From the NCBI GenBank assembly GCA_022385755.1, contig MU278384.1, positions 18,271 to 82,270 on the forward strand: a stretch of DNA of 64,000 bases. Direction: 5' to 3'. The translations under genes were made by a program, and so were the position numbers. How positions within the stretch are numbered: the first letter of the stretch is position 1; each line of letters starts with the position of its first letter. Below, piece after piece: positions 1 through 10,416 of this stretch. The notes beneath the pieces are model-generated. The model ran no database searches, had not been told where the DNA came from, and saw nothing but the letters and a program-made list of their open reading frames with translations. The DNA comes from Trametopsis cervina (Eukaryota; Basidiomycota; Agaricomycetes; Polyporales; Irpicaceae).

Positions 1-1310
1 CGGCTCCATTAATAGTGGAAGTTATACCTCAGCGGTATCAGCCACCATCCGGCAAATATATTAAAGATAGTAGGTATTAGAAAAATTCATGACTAGCGGC
101 CGTTCTTATATATGTATTATTAGGGTTGCAGGCACAACCCTTGACCGGCGGACATATTGTTGTGGTATAAATTGGCATCTGTGCTGGGGAGGTAGCGGCC
201 GCTGAACACAATAATCAAGGTATATATTGCAATGGCCGGACGTGCTACTATAGCTATATATTCCCAAGCCGGTGGCCGTCCGCATACCCTATAGTATTGA
301 GTATTCATCCCGGTCCGCTTGTTATACTACTTAGTACTTATCTTAACCCCCCCTATAGTTATGTACATTTGACGCAAGCATCGCGGAGCCCATTGCATAC
401 ACGGTATATAAAACGTTATATTTGTTGACAACAATTATCTGAACTACTAGTATAGTTTGCCCATTTGGCATCATTCACGGACAATCTCCACTCACTGGCA
501 ATCATGGTACGAAGGCAGGCTTGCATGCGGAGGCCCATTACTACGAGTGGCCGATCTGACCGTGCCAAGTACAGAACAAGGGTAATGGCATGCCAGCTGC
601 ATAGGAAGCGACTAGTCCCAGCTGTACGATTATGCAGCGCTTTGCGATTCGAACTTGATGTTGTCCCACAAGAATGTCAAGAGATGAAAATCAAAGACAG
701 ATCAGCCAGGAGGGTGCCTCGGGCCTCCAGTCATCCGCAAAGTGTCTGGGAGGAGTTAGTGAGAGATGAACCCGGCAGCGACAAGGACCGTTCGCTTCGG
801 CCATCTTCAGTCTATAGTAATTGCTGCGAGATTAAAACAGCTATACTCAAGGCGACTACCGCCTAGGGAGCCCATGATGTGGCAGTGATGCAGCATCTGT
901 TCATCGAGGTGATCAATCGGAAATAACGCAGCGGATCCTATCGCACTGAATTGACACCCAATACATCGAGTCTCTTCAACCTCTCAGTGTGACGACGTAC
1001 AGTAGTCTCGAAACAGACATGCCCACGTTCCGACGTTCCCGTTCACGGTGAGTGTGTGATGAGTGGCAGTTTCCCTTTTGGGAAGTCAGAAAGTAGTCAG
1101 AAGCATCGATCAGGCACTCATTGGGTTAGGCGCCCGAATACACCGTTCTAGGCCCTCCACACAGCAACTACCTTCTTCTCCACTGCAAAATGAGCGTATC
1201 ATAACCTACAACTCTGTTGAACATTGCCCTAGAGGTGCACATCGAAGCGAACCCGGACTTCTGAAACTGAAGCGGTTTCTCCCGTCACTACCGTATCGCC
1301 CTGATGACAC
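1..1310. other. Region without a supported gene
   Basis: No frame here gives a recognisable protein. The first 450 bases are AT-rich with scattered GC-rich blocks (for example AGCGGCCG near 97 and again near 193), which could be the remains of an old repeat, but no terminal repeats or coding domains of a transposon are visible. A 133-codon open frame at 465-866 has no familiar motif and is probably chance. Confidence 0.5.
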
Positions 1311-3472
1311 GGGACGACATGCTTCCGAACGCGACCTCTGCTCAATTAACGGAGTGGGCCGTGATAGAAAGAGGTGTTCATGAGTTTGACAAACAGGAGA
1401 TAGACGGTTATAAAGAGGATGTTGATACCTTACTGGTGTTTGTAAGTCTGGCTTCTATCTAGCGCTACTGTACTGCTGACAAGTTGACAGGCGGGTCTCT
1501 TCTCTGCCGTGCTCACGGCTTTCGTCAATGTCTCTTACGGTCAACTTCAGAATGATACATCAGGCGCGTCGCTCGCTTCTCTCAACCAGATATCGCTTCA
1601 AACTGCTGGGTATGTGTTTGAGGGAGGCTTTCTCAACACTACCGCACCCGCTGCTGCTCCGACGCCCGCATTTCAACCAACGGACAACGCAATACGTCTC
1701 AATGTACTGTAGTTTGCAAGCCTCATCATAAGTCTTGCGACTGCGTCTTTTGCAATCCTTGTGAAACAGTGGCTGCGGCGATATATGGTGTTTACGACCT
1801 CGTTCCCTCAGGGCCGCCTGCGCGTTCGTCACTTTCGGAGGGAAGGCATGGAGACGTGGTATGTGCTGGAGATAGCATCGTTTCTTCCTCTCCTCTTGCA
1901 GGTCTCGCTGGGGCTCTTTTTTCTCGGACTATGCTACTTCACTGCCGACGTGCATTCAAGCGTGAGGAACGTCACCGTGGCTGGATAGGTATTCCTAATC
2001 TCTGCTGCTACTTCAGCCCCTCTGTTCTCCGCTCGGTTTCCATACAAGACACTCGCTCTTAAATCCCTCACAACGGCAGTACGCAACGCTTTGCGCAAAG
2101 GATGGATCGCAACATGCTGGGCCATACAAAACCGCCCGCGGAGCATATACTTCTCATCAACCAACAACGGAATGATCTAGCGGATAGCAAAGGTTGTAGC
2201 AACCTGGGAGAAACACCAGTGGAGATTTCTCACGACCCCGGACAAGCCTCACGATGAAACGGCAGCCGCCAGGCATGAATCCGCGGATTTGGCCATCATG
2301 ACCAACGCAGATGCTCTTCAAGGAAACGATGAGATTGCGGGGACTGTGATGGTTGATGCGTTGACGAAAGGCCACGCAGAGCCATAGGAAATTTTCGCAT
2401 TCGGACGCCGCCGAGGAGTGGTTGGACGTCCAGCAGGAAGCATTCTGCTACATTCTGAAGTTGACTGCGGTGACCAACACGCATTATGACGAACGACTCA
2501 TGAGCTATCTGCGATCGGCAGCGGCGTCCACTGAAGCCCTGGGCCTGTTCTTCACATCATTTATCCTGTATCCGATACGTGGCTTTCATTCAGCGCTATT
2601 GGGTGCTGGCATCGGAGAAGATGTGGCATGTCAGTGTAACTCTGTCATACTATACTCTAATCTCACATTACGTCTTTTAGCTCTGTCTCGTCTGAAACAG
2701 GTCATTGAGGCCATCACCACCCGTTCACCACCCGAGCTAACTCTGAGCTTCGTGTTGGCATTATGTGAAACGCTTTCGCAACGTTTGTCGCTTGTTTATA
2801 CTCGCAGCGATGATCGAGTTCCGGTCGATGGCTGGCGTGGTGTCTTTACTGCGTTGACTCGGCTCATACGGGCGTGCCCGTCGCAAGATTTGGACCACAA
2901 GGAATTGCGCAAGTACTTCGATCTGTGCTACTATTGGCTCGAGGAAGTGGATATACCAGGGGCGGTCGATATCCGGGACGATGGTACACGATATATGACG
3001 TGGCATGCGACATTCAAGTCAGAGGATTCTCCCATTCCAGATGACTTCATTTCCGCGCTCGCGTCACCCACACCGGATTTAGCTATCCCCAAGCTTTTGC
3101 CTCTCTTCTTCGACCCGGACCAAGTGGTTCGGCCTACACACCAGCCCTACTGGCGGCTGCGTCGTCTTTTGGACACGCTCCCTGCACACCCAAGCACAGA
3201 AGAAAAGGATCTTGAGCCGGGCCCGCATGAGTCTAATGTGGGCGATATAGGTGAAGCCGTTTCCCTGACAGAAGACCTCGACCAACCCGAACATTTCGAA
3301 ACCCCTTCCTTGATGCTCATACGCGACACCACATAGCCAGGCTTGGCTTTTGCAGACGACGATCCAGCATCGCAGGATGTGCAGCTTGTCAAAACTCTTC
3401 CGCCAAATACACAAGCTGACTTCGACACCGCTGAGGGCACGGAGGAAACGATGCGCTTAAATGATCAGTAAC
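1311..3472 (+). pseudogene. DUF6535-domain protein, broken copy
   Basis: The translation from about 1330 matches the start of the basidiomycete DUF6535 family: an acidic lead-in with HEFDKQEIDGYKEDVDTLLVF, an intron at about 1441-1491, then AGLFSAVLTAFV, a membrane-segment signature of the family. A second membrane pair follows (FASLIISLATASFAILVKQWL, then LPLLLQVSLGLFFLGLCYFT, about 1711-1945). The frame is interrupted: an in-frame TAG at about 1710 sits where a Trp is expected before FASLII, another stop lies near 1986, and continuation needs frame changes near 2000-2420. The long C-terminal part is open from 2422 to 3336 (304 codons), and a further fragment runs to about 3472. Function of the family is unknown. 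Either this is a decaying gene or some stops lie in introns I did not resolve. The multiple lesions favour decay. Confidence 0.6.
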
Positions 3473-3946
3473 ACCGCTTGATGGAGGAGGAACAAGTAGG
3501 GCATCGTCCAGAGGACAACGTTCCTTTCTGCTACATGGCACATCGGCGTACCTAACTCTCAGCCATGCTAGTAATCGTTGCCTCAGTTTGTCTGTACTTA
3601 CGAGTCTATCTCTGTTTTTGTCATGTATACAAACGGAGAGAAAAGCATTATTTAATACTGTACCTGTGCCACTGTTAATTCAGTAAAGTGTGACCGCGCG
3701 GGTAATGCTATATACTTCGTATGATGGATGGCTTGAGATACTTAAACAGATGGCTCGAGACTACAAAAGGTTTCTAATCCCTTCGTTTTACACTCCCGGC
3801 TGAGGCATTCCTCTCCCTCGTTCTGTTGATATTTCTCACATACTTTCTAACAAAGCAAATGCCCCCTTACCTTGCCAAAGAGTCGACCCGTATACCTGTG
3901 CTTCCGCGACATCGTCTTGGAGAATTTTACAACGCCGACATCCGAG
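3473..3946. other. Intergenic, between convergent gene ends
   Basis: About 470 bases between the DUF6535 remnant and the 3' end of the F-box gene on the other strand. AT-rich with no coding frame; probably 3' untranslated sequence of both. Confidence 0.4.
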
Positions 3947-5259
3947 TCATGAGCGAATCTTAATCACATCTTCCATCATGACACGCCAAATCGGACGACC
4001 CGTCTCGTCATCCCTTGCCCATATCAGCTCCCCGTCTTCACCACGTGTAACCTTCGTGCCCTCGCTAAACCACAGCTCCCGCAGGCTCGAGCACCTCTCG
4101 AACAGCGTTGACGCGTAGTGATTCTCGTTCATAACGCGACGCCGCTGCGTCCACCTGTCGTTTTTCTTGCTGCGCTCTTCCGCGTTGTGGAGCGCGGACC
4201 TACGGTGCGCAGGGGGCACGCAGAGAACCTCGACGCTACGCATCTGTGAGAGGTGCGAGATGAAGTTCTATATAACAAGTGGGTTCTGATTTGGGAATCT
4301 GAGTGCCGAGCCAACGAGCACGCATACCTTGGATCTCAGAGAGTCATTAAACGCCGGTATGATGAGCATAGACACATGAGACATCGTGTCACGCAGTTCT
4401 ACACCACCACGGTATGAGCATCCCAGGAATGCAGGTAGGCAGAAAGACAGAAAGACACTAACCGGTGATTTTTAAGTTCCACAGGCCCTCGTATAGGACG
4501 AAGCACCGCAAGTCCGCCAGTCCCTTCGCCTCATAGACGAACTGACGTCCGAGCGCGGAATCGTACATGTTAGGCTTCCAGCCGCGCAGTATCTGCGTTC
4601 GCGGACGGCAGCGCACTACGGTGTGTAGTGAGGGGCAGATGATCAGCACCCGCACGTCTGGGAACACGATGCTGCGCGAGGCGAATGCGTTCGCGAACGC
4701 ACTCGCTTCGCTGTCGTGCACCGCCAACGTCAGCTTCTCGAGCGGCACGCCGGTAGTCGCGACTGTCTGCAGCAGCTCGATGAGACGAGCCGGGAGGGAT
4801 GGAGGAAACGATGGGCTGACTATCCACAGGCTGTTGATGCGGATAAACACCTCTCTGACATGGCGACGTGAGCTTTTGGGCACTGGTCCGGATGAGAGAG
4901 GGAAGGTCTTATCTCGCGTATTTTGCGTGGGCGCTGTTCCACTCGTCTATCCTCCTGAGAGCATTGAACCAGGGGTCAGCGACCTGCGAGTGCAGCCCAA
5001 TACAGCTGAAGAGGTAGGGAAGACAGAGCTCCCTGATGTGCTTGCCAGTCAGGGATAGATTCTTCAGAGGGGTCTGGCAAACATGGTCAGCGTGCACTCC
5101 CTGTGCAGGTGATGGCGCACATACCGCTTTTTCCAGGCACGGGCGCGGCACGTACCTGCTGGCGATAGACAGGTCCAGCTCTATGAGATCACGTACAGCT
5201 GCGCAGATGAGCAACAGTACATCGTCGTTGAGATCGAACAGCTGCAAAGGGCGCAGCAT
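3947..5259 (-). CDS. F-box domain protein
   Basis: Probable substrate-recognition subunit of an SCF ubiquitin ligase. The N-terminus has the F-box pattern LNDDVLLLICAAVRDLIEL, followed after an intron by TPLKNLSLTGKHIRELCLPYLF, the usual second half (alternating Leu, then R-x-LCLPYLF). The middle part (LPARLIELLQTV, PLEKLTLAV, FPDVRVLIICPSLHTV) is leucine-patterned, as in the degenerate leucine-rich repeats of agaricomycete F-box proteins. Exons I can place: 5125-5259; from 5073 downward; an exon ending at 4463; 4328-4398; and 3947-4267 to the stop. Splice phases agree for all of these. The border between the second and third exons (about 4860-4990) is unresolved because the frame changes there. 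The substrate cannot be told from sequence. Confidence 0.75.
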
Positions 5260-5504
5260 GGTGCACGACTTGTAGTTTCAATAGTAATTTATTCGTTTAT
5301 AATAGATGTGGTGAAGACTAAGGGGTTGGCGGAACTTGTGTGCAAGACATCCAAAGCGGGTGTATGCCGCTAAGGTCCACGCGAGTACAGTCGCAGTGAC
5401 CAACGCGTACGGCGTCTATTATACACGTACGACTTACCCTCACCACTCATCTACAACACTTGGTGCCGCGCTCCTATCAAACAAGTATCGCACCAGACTC
5501 TGCT

Positions 5505-6638
5505 ATGCTGTATCGTATATATAAAGCCCTGGTAGGGCTCTTCTGGCGTCCGGACGACTTTGCACCGCACTCTGAATCCGGCTTCGAAGGATACTATTCT
5601 CGCGTGCAGCTCGACGACGGCGCGACGCTGGCCATCATCTTCTGCTGGGTCAAAGACGCGAAAGAGCGCACGAATCTGGTGCATGTGTCCTACACTCCTC
5701 GTCACGGAAAAGCTCAGACCACCCGTCCTGTGGGCGGTGCAGTGGAGGCCTTCAAGACCGAATTCTTTCCAGGCCGCCGGAGCGTCCATGTCCATCCAGC
5801 ATTGTCTGACCACAGAGTCCCCTTCTCCGTCTCTATGCAAGGCGTAGGCTCGATGAGAGTCGGAGCCGAGATGGTAGAATACAAAGTATCTGTGCCGGAC
5901 GCGAATCTGCAAGTCGATCTCACGCTCACGAACCGCGTACCCTGGTGGCAGCGCGACGTCCTCAGCGGGCCCATGGGCTTCTTGTCTCGTCTCTCGCCTC
6001 TTCTGCCTCTGAACTGGCACGTCTATTCGACAGCAAGCTCTGCCGCGTGCACGATCTCGCATAACGGCAGAAAGCGGCACGCGACGGGCGTCGCGCACAC
6101 CGAGAAGAACTGGGGGACGTCTTTCCCTCCTGGCTGGATCTGGAGTCAGTCGTTCGGTAATGCGAAGGCGGCGAGGAGCCTCTCTCTGGCGGGCGGTGAA
6201 GCTCTGCCTGGCGTCGAAGCGTACCTTATTGGCTATCGGTCGTCTAAGCTCGCTTGGGACTTTACCCCTCCTTTTGCGGTCGCTGTGGGTCCGATATCGC
6301 CTTTCATGACGGTTCGTCGCGATAGCGCAGCCGGAACCATTGATCTCGTCGTAAGCACATTCACCAAGAAGCTCGCGATGAACATGTCCGCACCGCCGGA
6401 CTCGTTCATGGGCATCGCCGCGCCTCTGAAAGACGGACATCGACCTATGTTTGCCTTTGAGAGCTTTCAAGCACGCACGCGGGTGCAGGCTTGGGAACGT
6501 CGGTGGCCGTGGCAGAAGTGGACGTTGGTGGAGGAAGGCGAGTGCGGTGTCAGCGATGACGGCTCGCCGTGTTCTGCACTGGAATTTGGGGGGTCATATA
6601 GTCATCATGTGCGAGATGGAAGTGCGAGAAGTCGCTAG
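5505..6638 (+). CDS. Tocopherol cyclase / CrtC-like lipocalin-fold protein
   Basis: A 377-residue single-exon frame; I chose the ATG at 5505 because the only upstream in-frame start is TTG. The diagnostic segment is HTEKNWGTSFPPGWIWSQS, close to the EKNWG...FP..WIW.Q motif of plant and cyanobacterial tocopherol cyclases and the related hydroxyneurosporene synthase/AttH-like group. Other features are RVPFSVSMQGVGSMRVGAEM and NRVPWWQRDVLSGPMGFLS, fitting a beta-rich double-lipocalin fold. Fungi are not known to make tocopherols, so the substrate is more likely another prenyl or lipid compound. No signal peptide or transmembrane helix is evident. A GTAAGT lies just after the stop (about 6653), so the true C-terminus could involve a splice. 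Family placement is fair; the activity is inference. Confidence 0.65.
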   Translation: MLYRIYKALVGLFWRPDDFAPHSESGFEGYYSRVQLDDGATLAIIFCWVKDAKERTNLVHVSYTPRHGKAQTTRPVGGAVEAFKTEFFPGRRSVHVHPALSDHRVPFSVSMQGVGSMRVGAEMVEYKVSVPDANLQVDLTLTNRVPWWQRDVLSGPMGFLSRLSPLLPLNWHVYSTASSAACTISHNGRKRHATGVAHTEKNWGTSFPPGWIWSQSFGNAKAARSLSLAGGEALPGVEAYLIGYRSSKLAWDFTPPFAVAVGPISPFMTVRRDSAAGTIDLVVSTFTKKLAMNMSAPPDSFMGIAAPLKDGHRPMFAFESFQARTRVQAWERRWPWQKWTLVEEGECGVSDDGSPCSALEFGGSYSHHVRDGSARSR

Positions 6639-7196
6639 TCCCAGGCTGTTTGGTAAGTGAATGCCACTAAATGGCCTGGAAGTGATGCTATGATAGCTGA
6701 CCTTCGGGATCTAGATGTATTGGTGCCAATGCCGCGCGGCTAATGAATCTCGACTGTGTCGAGTACGTTGTGGACTCCCTTTCGATTATTTGGACTCTTC
6801 AATGAGACATTTGTTGTATTTCTTGTGAGCTCTCATTCTACTTTCATGCCTTGTTCTACAAATGCGGGTGGCCACTTGCTTCCGATTCGCGACGCGTGCA
6901 CGTGACCGTGTAATGGAGACTTGATCTAATGGGTCATATGCCCCCGCTGTGGCTGGAGCACGGCCGTCAGCTGGTTCTGCGACTCAATACTGGGCTCGCC
7001 GTTCTCGGTCCAGCCCAAACATGGGATCCCACTCGACTCTGCTCTCGGTTACTTCCATCCCCCTATATATTCCTAGTTCTCCCGCACGCCCTCTTTCCTC
7101 CCATCCACCCACATAGGAGCAGAGATCTCTCTCTCCAGTGCCCAACGCCTTGACTTAACCAACCGTTGCTACAACTCGAGCTTCTCACCCGTCGAC
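6639..7196. promoter_or_regulatory. Upstream region of the small Cys-rich gene
   Basis: No supported gene. The stretch before the ATG at 7197 becomes strongly pyrimidine-rich (about 7040-7190), typical of basidiomycete promoters and leaders. A TATATAT lies at 7064-7070, about 130 bases upstream of the ATG. Confidence 0.4.
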
Positions 7197-7730
7197 ATGT
7201 CGGACTCCAGCGCTGCCTCTGTCGAGATCAACGACGCTCTCTTCTGCCAGAGTCATCTCAAGGAGGTTGTAAGTAGCACTACTTCCTGATCGCTGATCCC
7301 ACCCCCATCCTGCATGTGATCTGCGCTGAACTTGGCTGTCTCTCGCAGTGCCAGGACTGCTCCTTCGACGGGAGGGAAGAGAACGACGCGTTCTTTGGCG
7401 TGAGTATCGTCCAGGCTGCTGGTACCTGTCCTTTAGCGCCGGCTGATGACCTCAATTGTTGCTCGTGTGATTTAGTTTGATCCCATTGAACGTGAAGGGC
7501 TCGAGGCCCCCTCTTCATCTCCCAACAAGGAGGGAGTATACCAGTGCAAGAAGCACAGTAACACCAGTACGTCGAGTCGCTCGTTGTCCATTACTGTGTA
7601 TCGTAAGCTGATGCTCTACGATATAGCCTGCAACCAGTGCTTCGGCTGGAAGAAGCAGATCACCCGCTCCAGGGCTGCTGCTAAGAAGGCTGGCAAGAAG
7701 GGCGGCAGCGGCGGAACCAACTTGTATTAA
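7197..7730 (+). CDS. Small cysteine-rich (probably zinc-binding) protein
   Basis: Four exons (7197-7268, 7349-7399, 7476-7566, 7627-7730) with consensus GT-AG sites and matching phases give a 105-residue protein. It starts MSDSSAASVEINDALFCQSH and has a C..H...CQDC spacing, a second group CKKH and CNQC (each 3 residues apart), and a basic tail (SRAAAKKAGKKGG). The ordered Cys/His pairs suggest one or two metal sites. I recall similar short unnamed proteins in other agaricomycetes but no function. The individual exons are too short to stand out as open frames, so this gene is easily missed. Cellular role unknown; the basic tail would suit a nuclear or RNA-bound protein, which is inference. Confidence 0.75.
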
Positions 7731-8562
7731 TTAGTGTGCTCTTAACAACTGTATCATTATCGTGAAACCAACACAATCAATTGTACGTTCTCCTGGACCT
7801 GGATTACGAGCTGAACGTTGGATATTGGTCGCCGTACTATTGCTGCCGTACACCAGGCGGACATATCGGCACCTTTGTTCCACTACGCAGCGCCGTCTAA
7901 CAGTACACGCTTGTCTGAGCCTGCCTTCAGTAACACCCTCATGCGCTTTCTGGGTGACCGTCGATCTGTGCTATCTAAGCCCCCATGTTTCACCGCTGTT
8001 GCCCACGAGATATCGCCTCATTGCGTAAGGTTATTGCGATCTGACTGGGTCCTACACGGCCGTAATCGCCTTCGGCGTGGTCAAGGATGATGCACTCAGG
8101 CGTTCCGTTGTGCGGCCAGAGGTCATTGGACAACCCGAGCTCCGAGTCCGTGAGCCCCGCTGGAAGAAAAATGTTCGAAATAAGTGTGTAGCGCGTGAAG
8201 GCTGTACTGGTATTATGCAGCCGTCAAATACACTTATTGCTTATGAATTGTGACCATGCGAGAGAGCTGCTGACGACCTCCGCGATACGCCCGCCAATGT
8301 GATACCATGCTCTGCGTTGCCCGCCACCGGATCTGACAGTGACTTGCAGCTTAGTCAGCTTTGCTCAATCGCTCGTCATCGTTGCTCTTACCGAGTAAAA
8401 CTCGGTTCCCGCCTATCGTCCGCGTCAGCCTCGACACTACTTATATAGACTTTTGCCACTCTGCTATGCATCTTGTTATTTTACCTGCATCTCACCGGGG
8501 CCATCCCACCACACACCCACATTCCGCCCCTACACCCGTCTTTTTAGAGATCATCAGAGATC
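7731..8562. promoter_or_regulatory. Intergenic and promoter of cystathionine gamma-lyase
   Basis: No supported gene in about 830 bases. A TATATAG at 8442-8448 lies about 120 bases before the ATG at 8563, and the leader between them is C/T-rich (repeated CCACACACCC-like runs). Earlier open frames of about 90 codons overlap one another in different frames and have no motifs. Confidence 0.4.
8442..8448 (+). promoter_or_regulatory. TATA-like element of cystathionine gamma-lyase
   Basis: TATATAG about 115 bases upstream of the start codon, followed by a C/T-rich leader. Position and sequence only. Confidence 0.35.
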
Positions 8563-10006
8563 ATGTCCCCGGCTCTTCTGGGCGGTGATTCGCAACATAC
8601 TACCAATGGACACAGTAATGGTGTCAAGAAGCCGCACCAGGACGGCTTTGGAACCCGTGCTATTCACGTCGGTTCAGAACCGAATGCGGAGACTGGTGCT
8701 GTAATTCCCACTATTTCGTTGAGCACAACCTACAAGCAGGATGCTATCGGCAAGCATAAGGTGCATACTTTCATTATTTCTTCCACCGATCGACCGTTAA
8801 ACGACTCTTACTCTCAGGGATACGAGTACTCTCGTTCGGGCAACCCCAACCGAAATGCCTTCGAGGAGACCTTGGCTTCGCTGGAGGGCGGCGGAGCTTT
8901 TGGTCTCGCCTTTTCATCCGGATCGGCGACGACTGCCACGGTGGTCAGCTCGCTAGGGCCTGGCGCGCACGTCGTCAGCATCAACGATGTATACGGCGGC
9001 ACATATCGCTATTTGACCAAGGTCGCAAAGCTCAACCAGGGCGTAGAGACCACCTTTGTGGACTTTGAGAGTGCAGATGATGAGACAATCCTGGCTTCTT
9101 TCCGTGAAAACACCAAGGTACGTTAGTTGCTATCGCACATATATCCCGATACTCACACCAGACCTTCCACAGTTGATCTGGATAGAATCGCCAACGAATC
9201 CTACACTCCGCCTGACAGACATCCCCCGTATCGTCTCCCTAGCACACTCGCATCCCTCCTCGCCCCTCGTCCTAGTCGACAACACCTTCCTCTCTCCCTT
9301 CTACTCTTCTCCCCTCCTCCAAGGCGCCGACATCGTCCTACACAGCCTGACAAAGTACGTGAACGGCCACTCCGACGTCGTAATGGGTGGCCTCGTCCTG
9401 CCCGCACACCACGCCGAGCTCGCCACCAAACTCCGTTTCCTGCAGAACGCCATCGGCGCCGTGCCGAGTCCGTACGACTCCTGGCTCGCACAGCGTGGCG
9501 CCAAGACTCTGCACCTCCGCATGAAAGCACACGGCACGAACGCGCTCGCCGTCGCACATGCCCTGCAGCGCTCCCCACACGTCGAGGAGGTCATCTACCC
9601 CGGCCTCGCCTCGCACCCGCGCAACGCGCTCGCGTACAAGTCGCTCTCGCCGCACGCGCGCAAGTTCGTCGATGGGTTCCTCGCGAAGGAGAACGACGGG
9701 GCAGATTCAGCGGGCTTCCCGTATGGTGGAATGATCACGTTTAGGATTAGGGGCGGGTTCAGGGAGGCGGACAAGTTTTTGACGTCGACGAGGTTCTTTA
9801 CGCTTGCGGAGTCGTTGGGCGGCGTGGAGAGCCTCGCTGAGCACCCGGCGCAGATGACGCATGGGAGCATACCGGAAGCGGAGCGTGCTGCCCTCGGGAT
9901 TGGCGAGAACCTCATTCGTTTGTCGGTTGGTGTTGAGGACGTCGAGGATCTCGTGGCGGATGTTGAGCAGGCGTTGGAGGCGGCCGTATCCGCCGAGTCT
10001 GCTTAG
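8563..10006 (+). CDS. CYS3: Cystathionine gamma-lyase (PLP enzyme)
   Basis: Splits cystathionine to cysteine, 2-oxobutyrate and ammonia in transsulfuration. Three exons (8563-8760, 8818-9117, 9173-10006), all phase 0, encode 443 residues. Cys/Met metabolism PLP-enzyme features appear in order: FGTRAIHVGSEPN, PTISLSTTYKQ, the YEYSRSGNPNR block, SGSATTATVVSSLGPGAHVV, VYGGTYRYL, ESPTNPTLRL, the cofactor Asp in VLVDNTF, the PLP-binding Lys in LHSLTKYVNGHSDVVMG, and near the end SLGGVESLAEHPAQMTH and LIRLSVGVED. Cystathionine beta-lyase and gamma-synthase share this fold. The length, the cytosolic-type N-terminus and EHPAQMTH favour gamma-lyase, but the choice is by family resemblance. Third-position usage changes from C-ending to G-ending within the last exon at about 9690. 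Confidence 0.9.
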
Positions 10007-10416
10007 GGCACGCGGACCGTCGCTTGAACGGACTGCATAGATCGTTACGACATGTTATGACGACTTTCACTACCTCAATGACTGGGTTTGTAGCTTATAT
10101 ATTTATCACCTTGTAATTCTCTAGATGGCAATCATACGTGTAGCATGAGCAATGTTGTCTACATCGACTCCTTCGTTTGTGTATCTGGAAAGGCCAGCAC
10201 TACCACGGCATCAGGACTAGTAGCCCCATACACTTGCAAACAATAGGATGACATTCTGAAACATGAGTACACCCTGATAGATACATCGCCCTCTAATCCG
10301 TTGCCCACTTTCTATACCCAATACAGAATGACGTTCCGCAGCGAGCGTGTGGCCCTCAATAAAAAATCTTAGCCTTTCATTCCGATTTCCACATTCTCCA
10401 TATTCCAACTGGCCAG
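10007..10416. other. Intergenic, between convergent 3' ends
   Basis: About 410 bases holding the 3' flank of cystathionine gamma-lyase and the 3' flank of the minus-strand regulator. No coding frame is supported. Confidence 0.4.

Noticed and set aside
5074..5155. Donor GTACGT at 5155 for the first F-box intron
   Set aside because: It leaves two bases and would put a TGA in the next exon; the GTATGT donor at 5124 keeps the frame.
5451..6470. 339-codon minus-strand frame overlapping the tocopherol-cyclase-like gene
   Set aside because: Arg/His-rich composition typical of an antisense shadow; the plus-strand frame has family motifs.
9127..9744. 205-codon plus-strand open frame inside the cystathionine gamma-lyase exon, and antisense frames at 9201-9915
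   Set aside because: Arg/Pro-rich shadows created by the C-rich third positions of the real gene; no motif.
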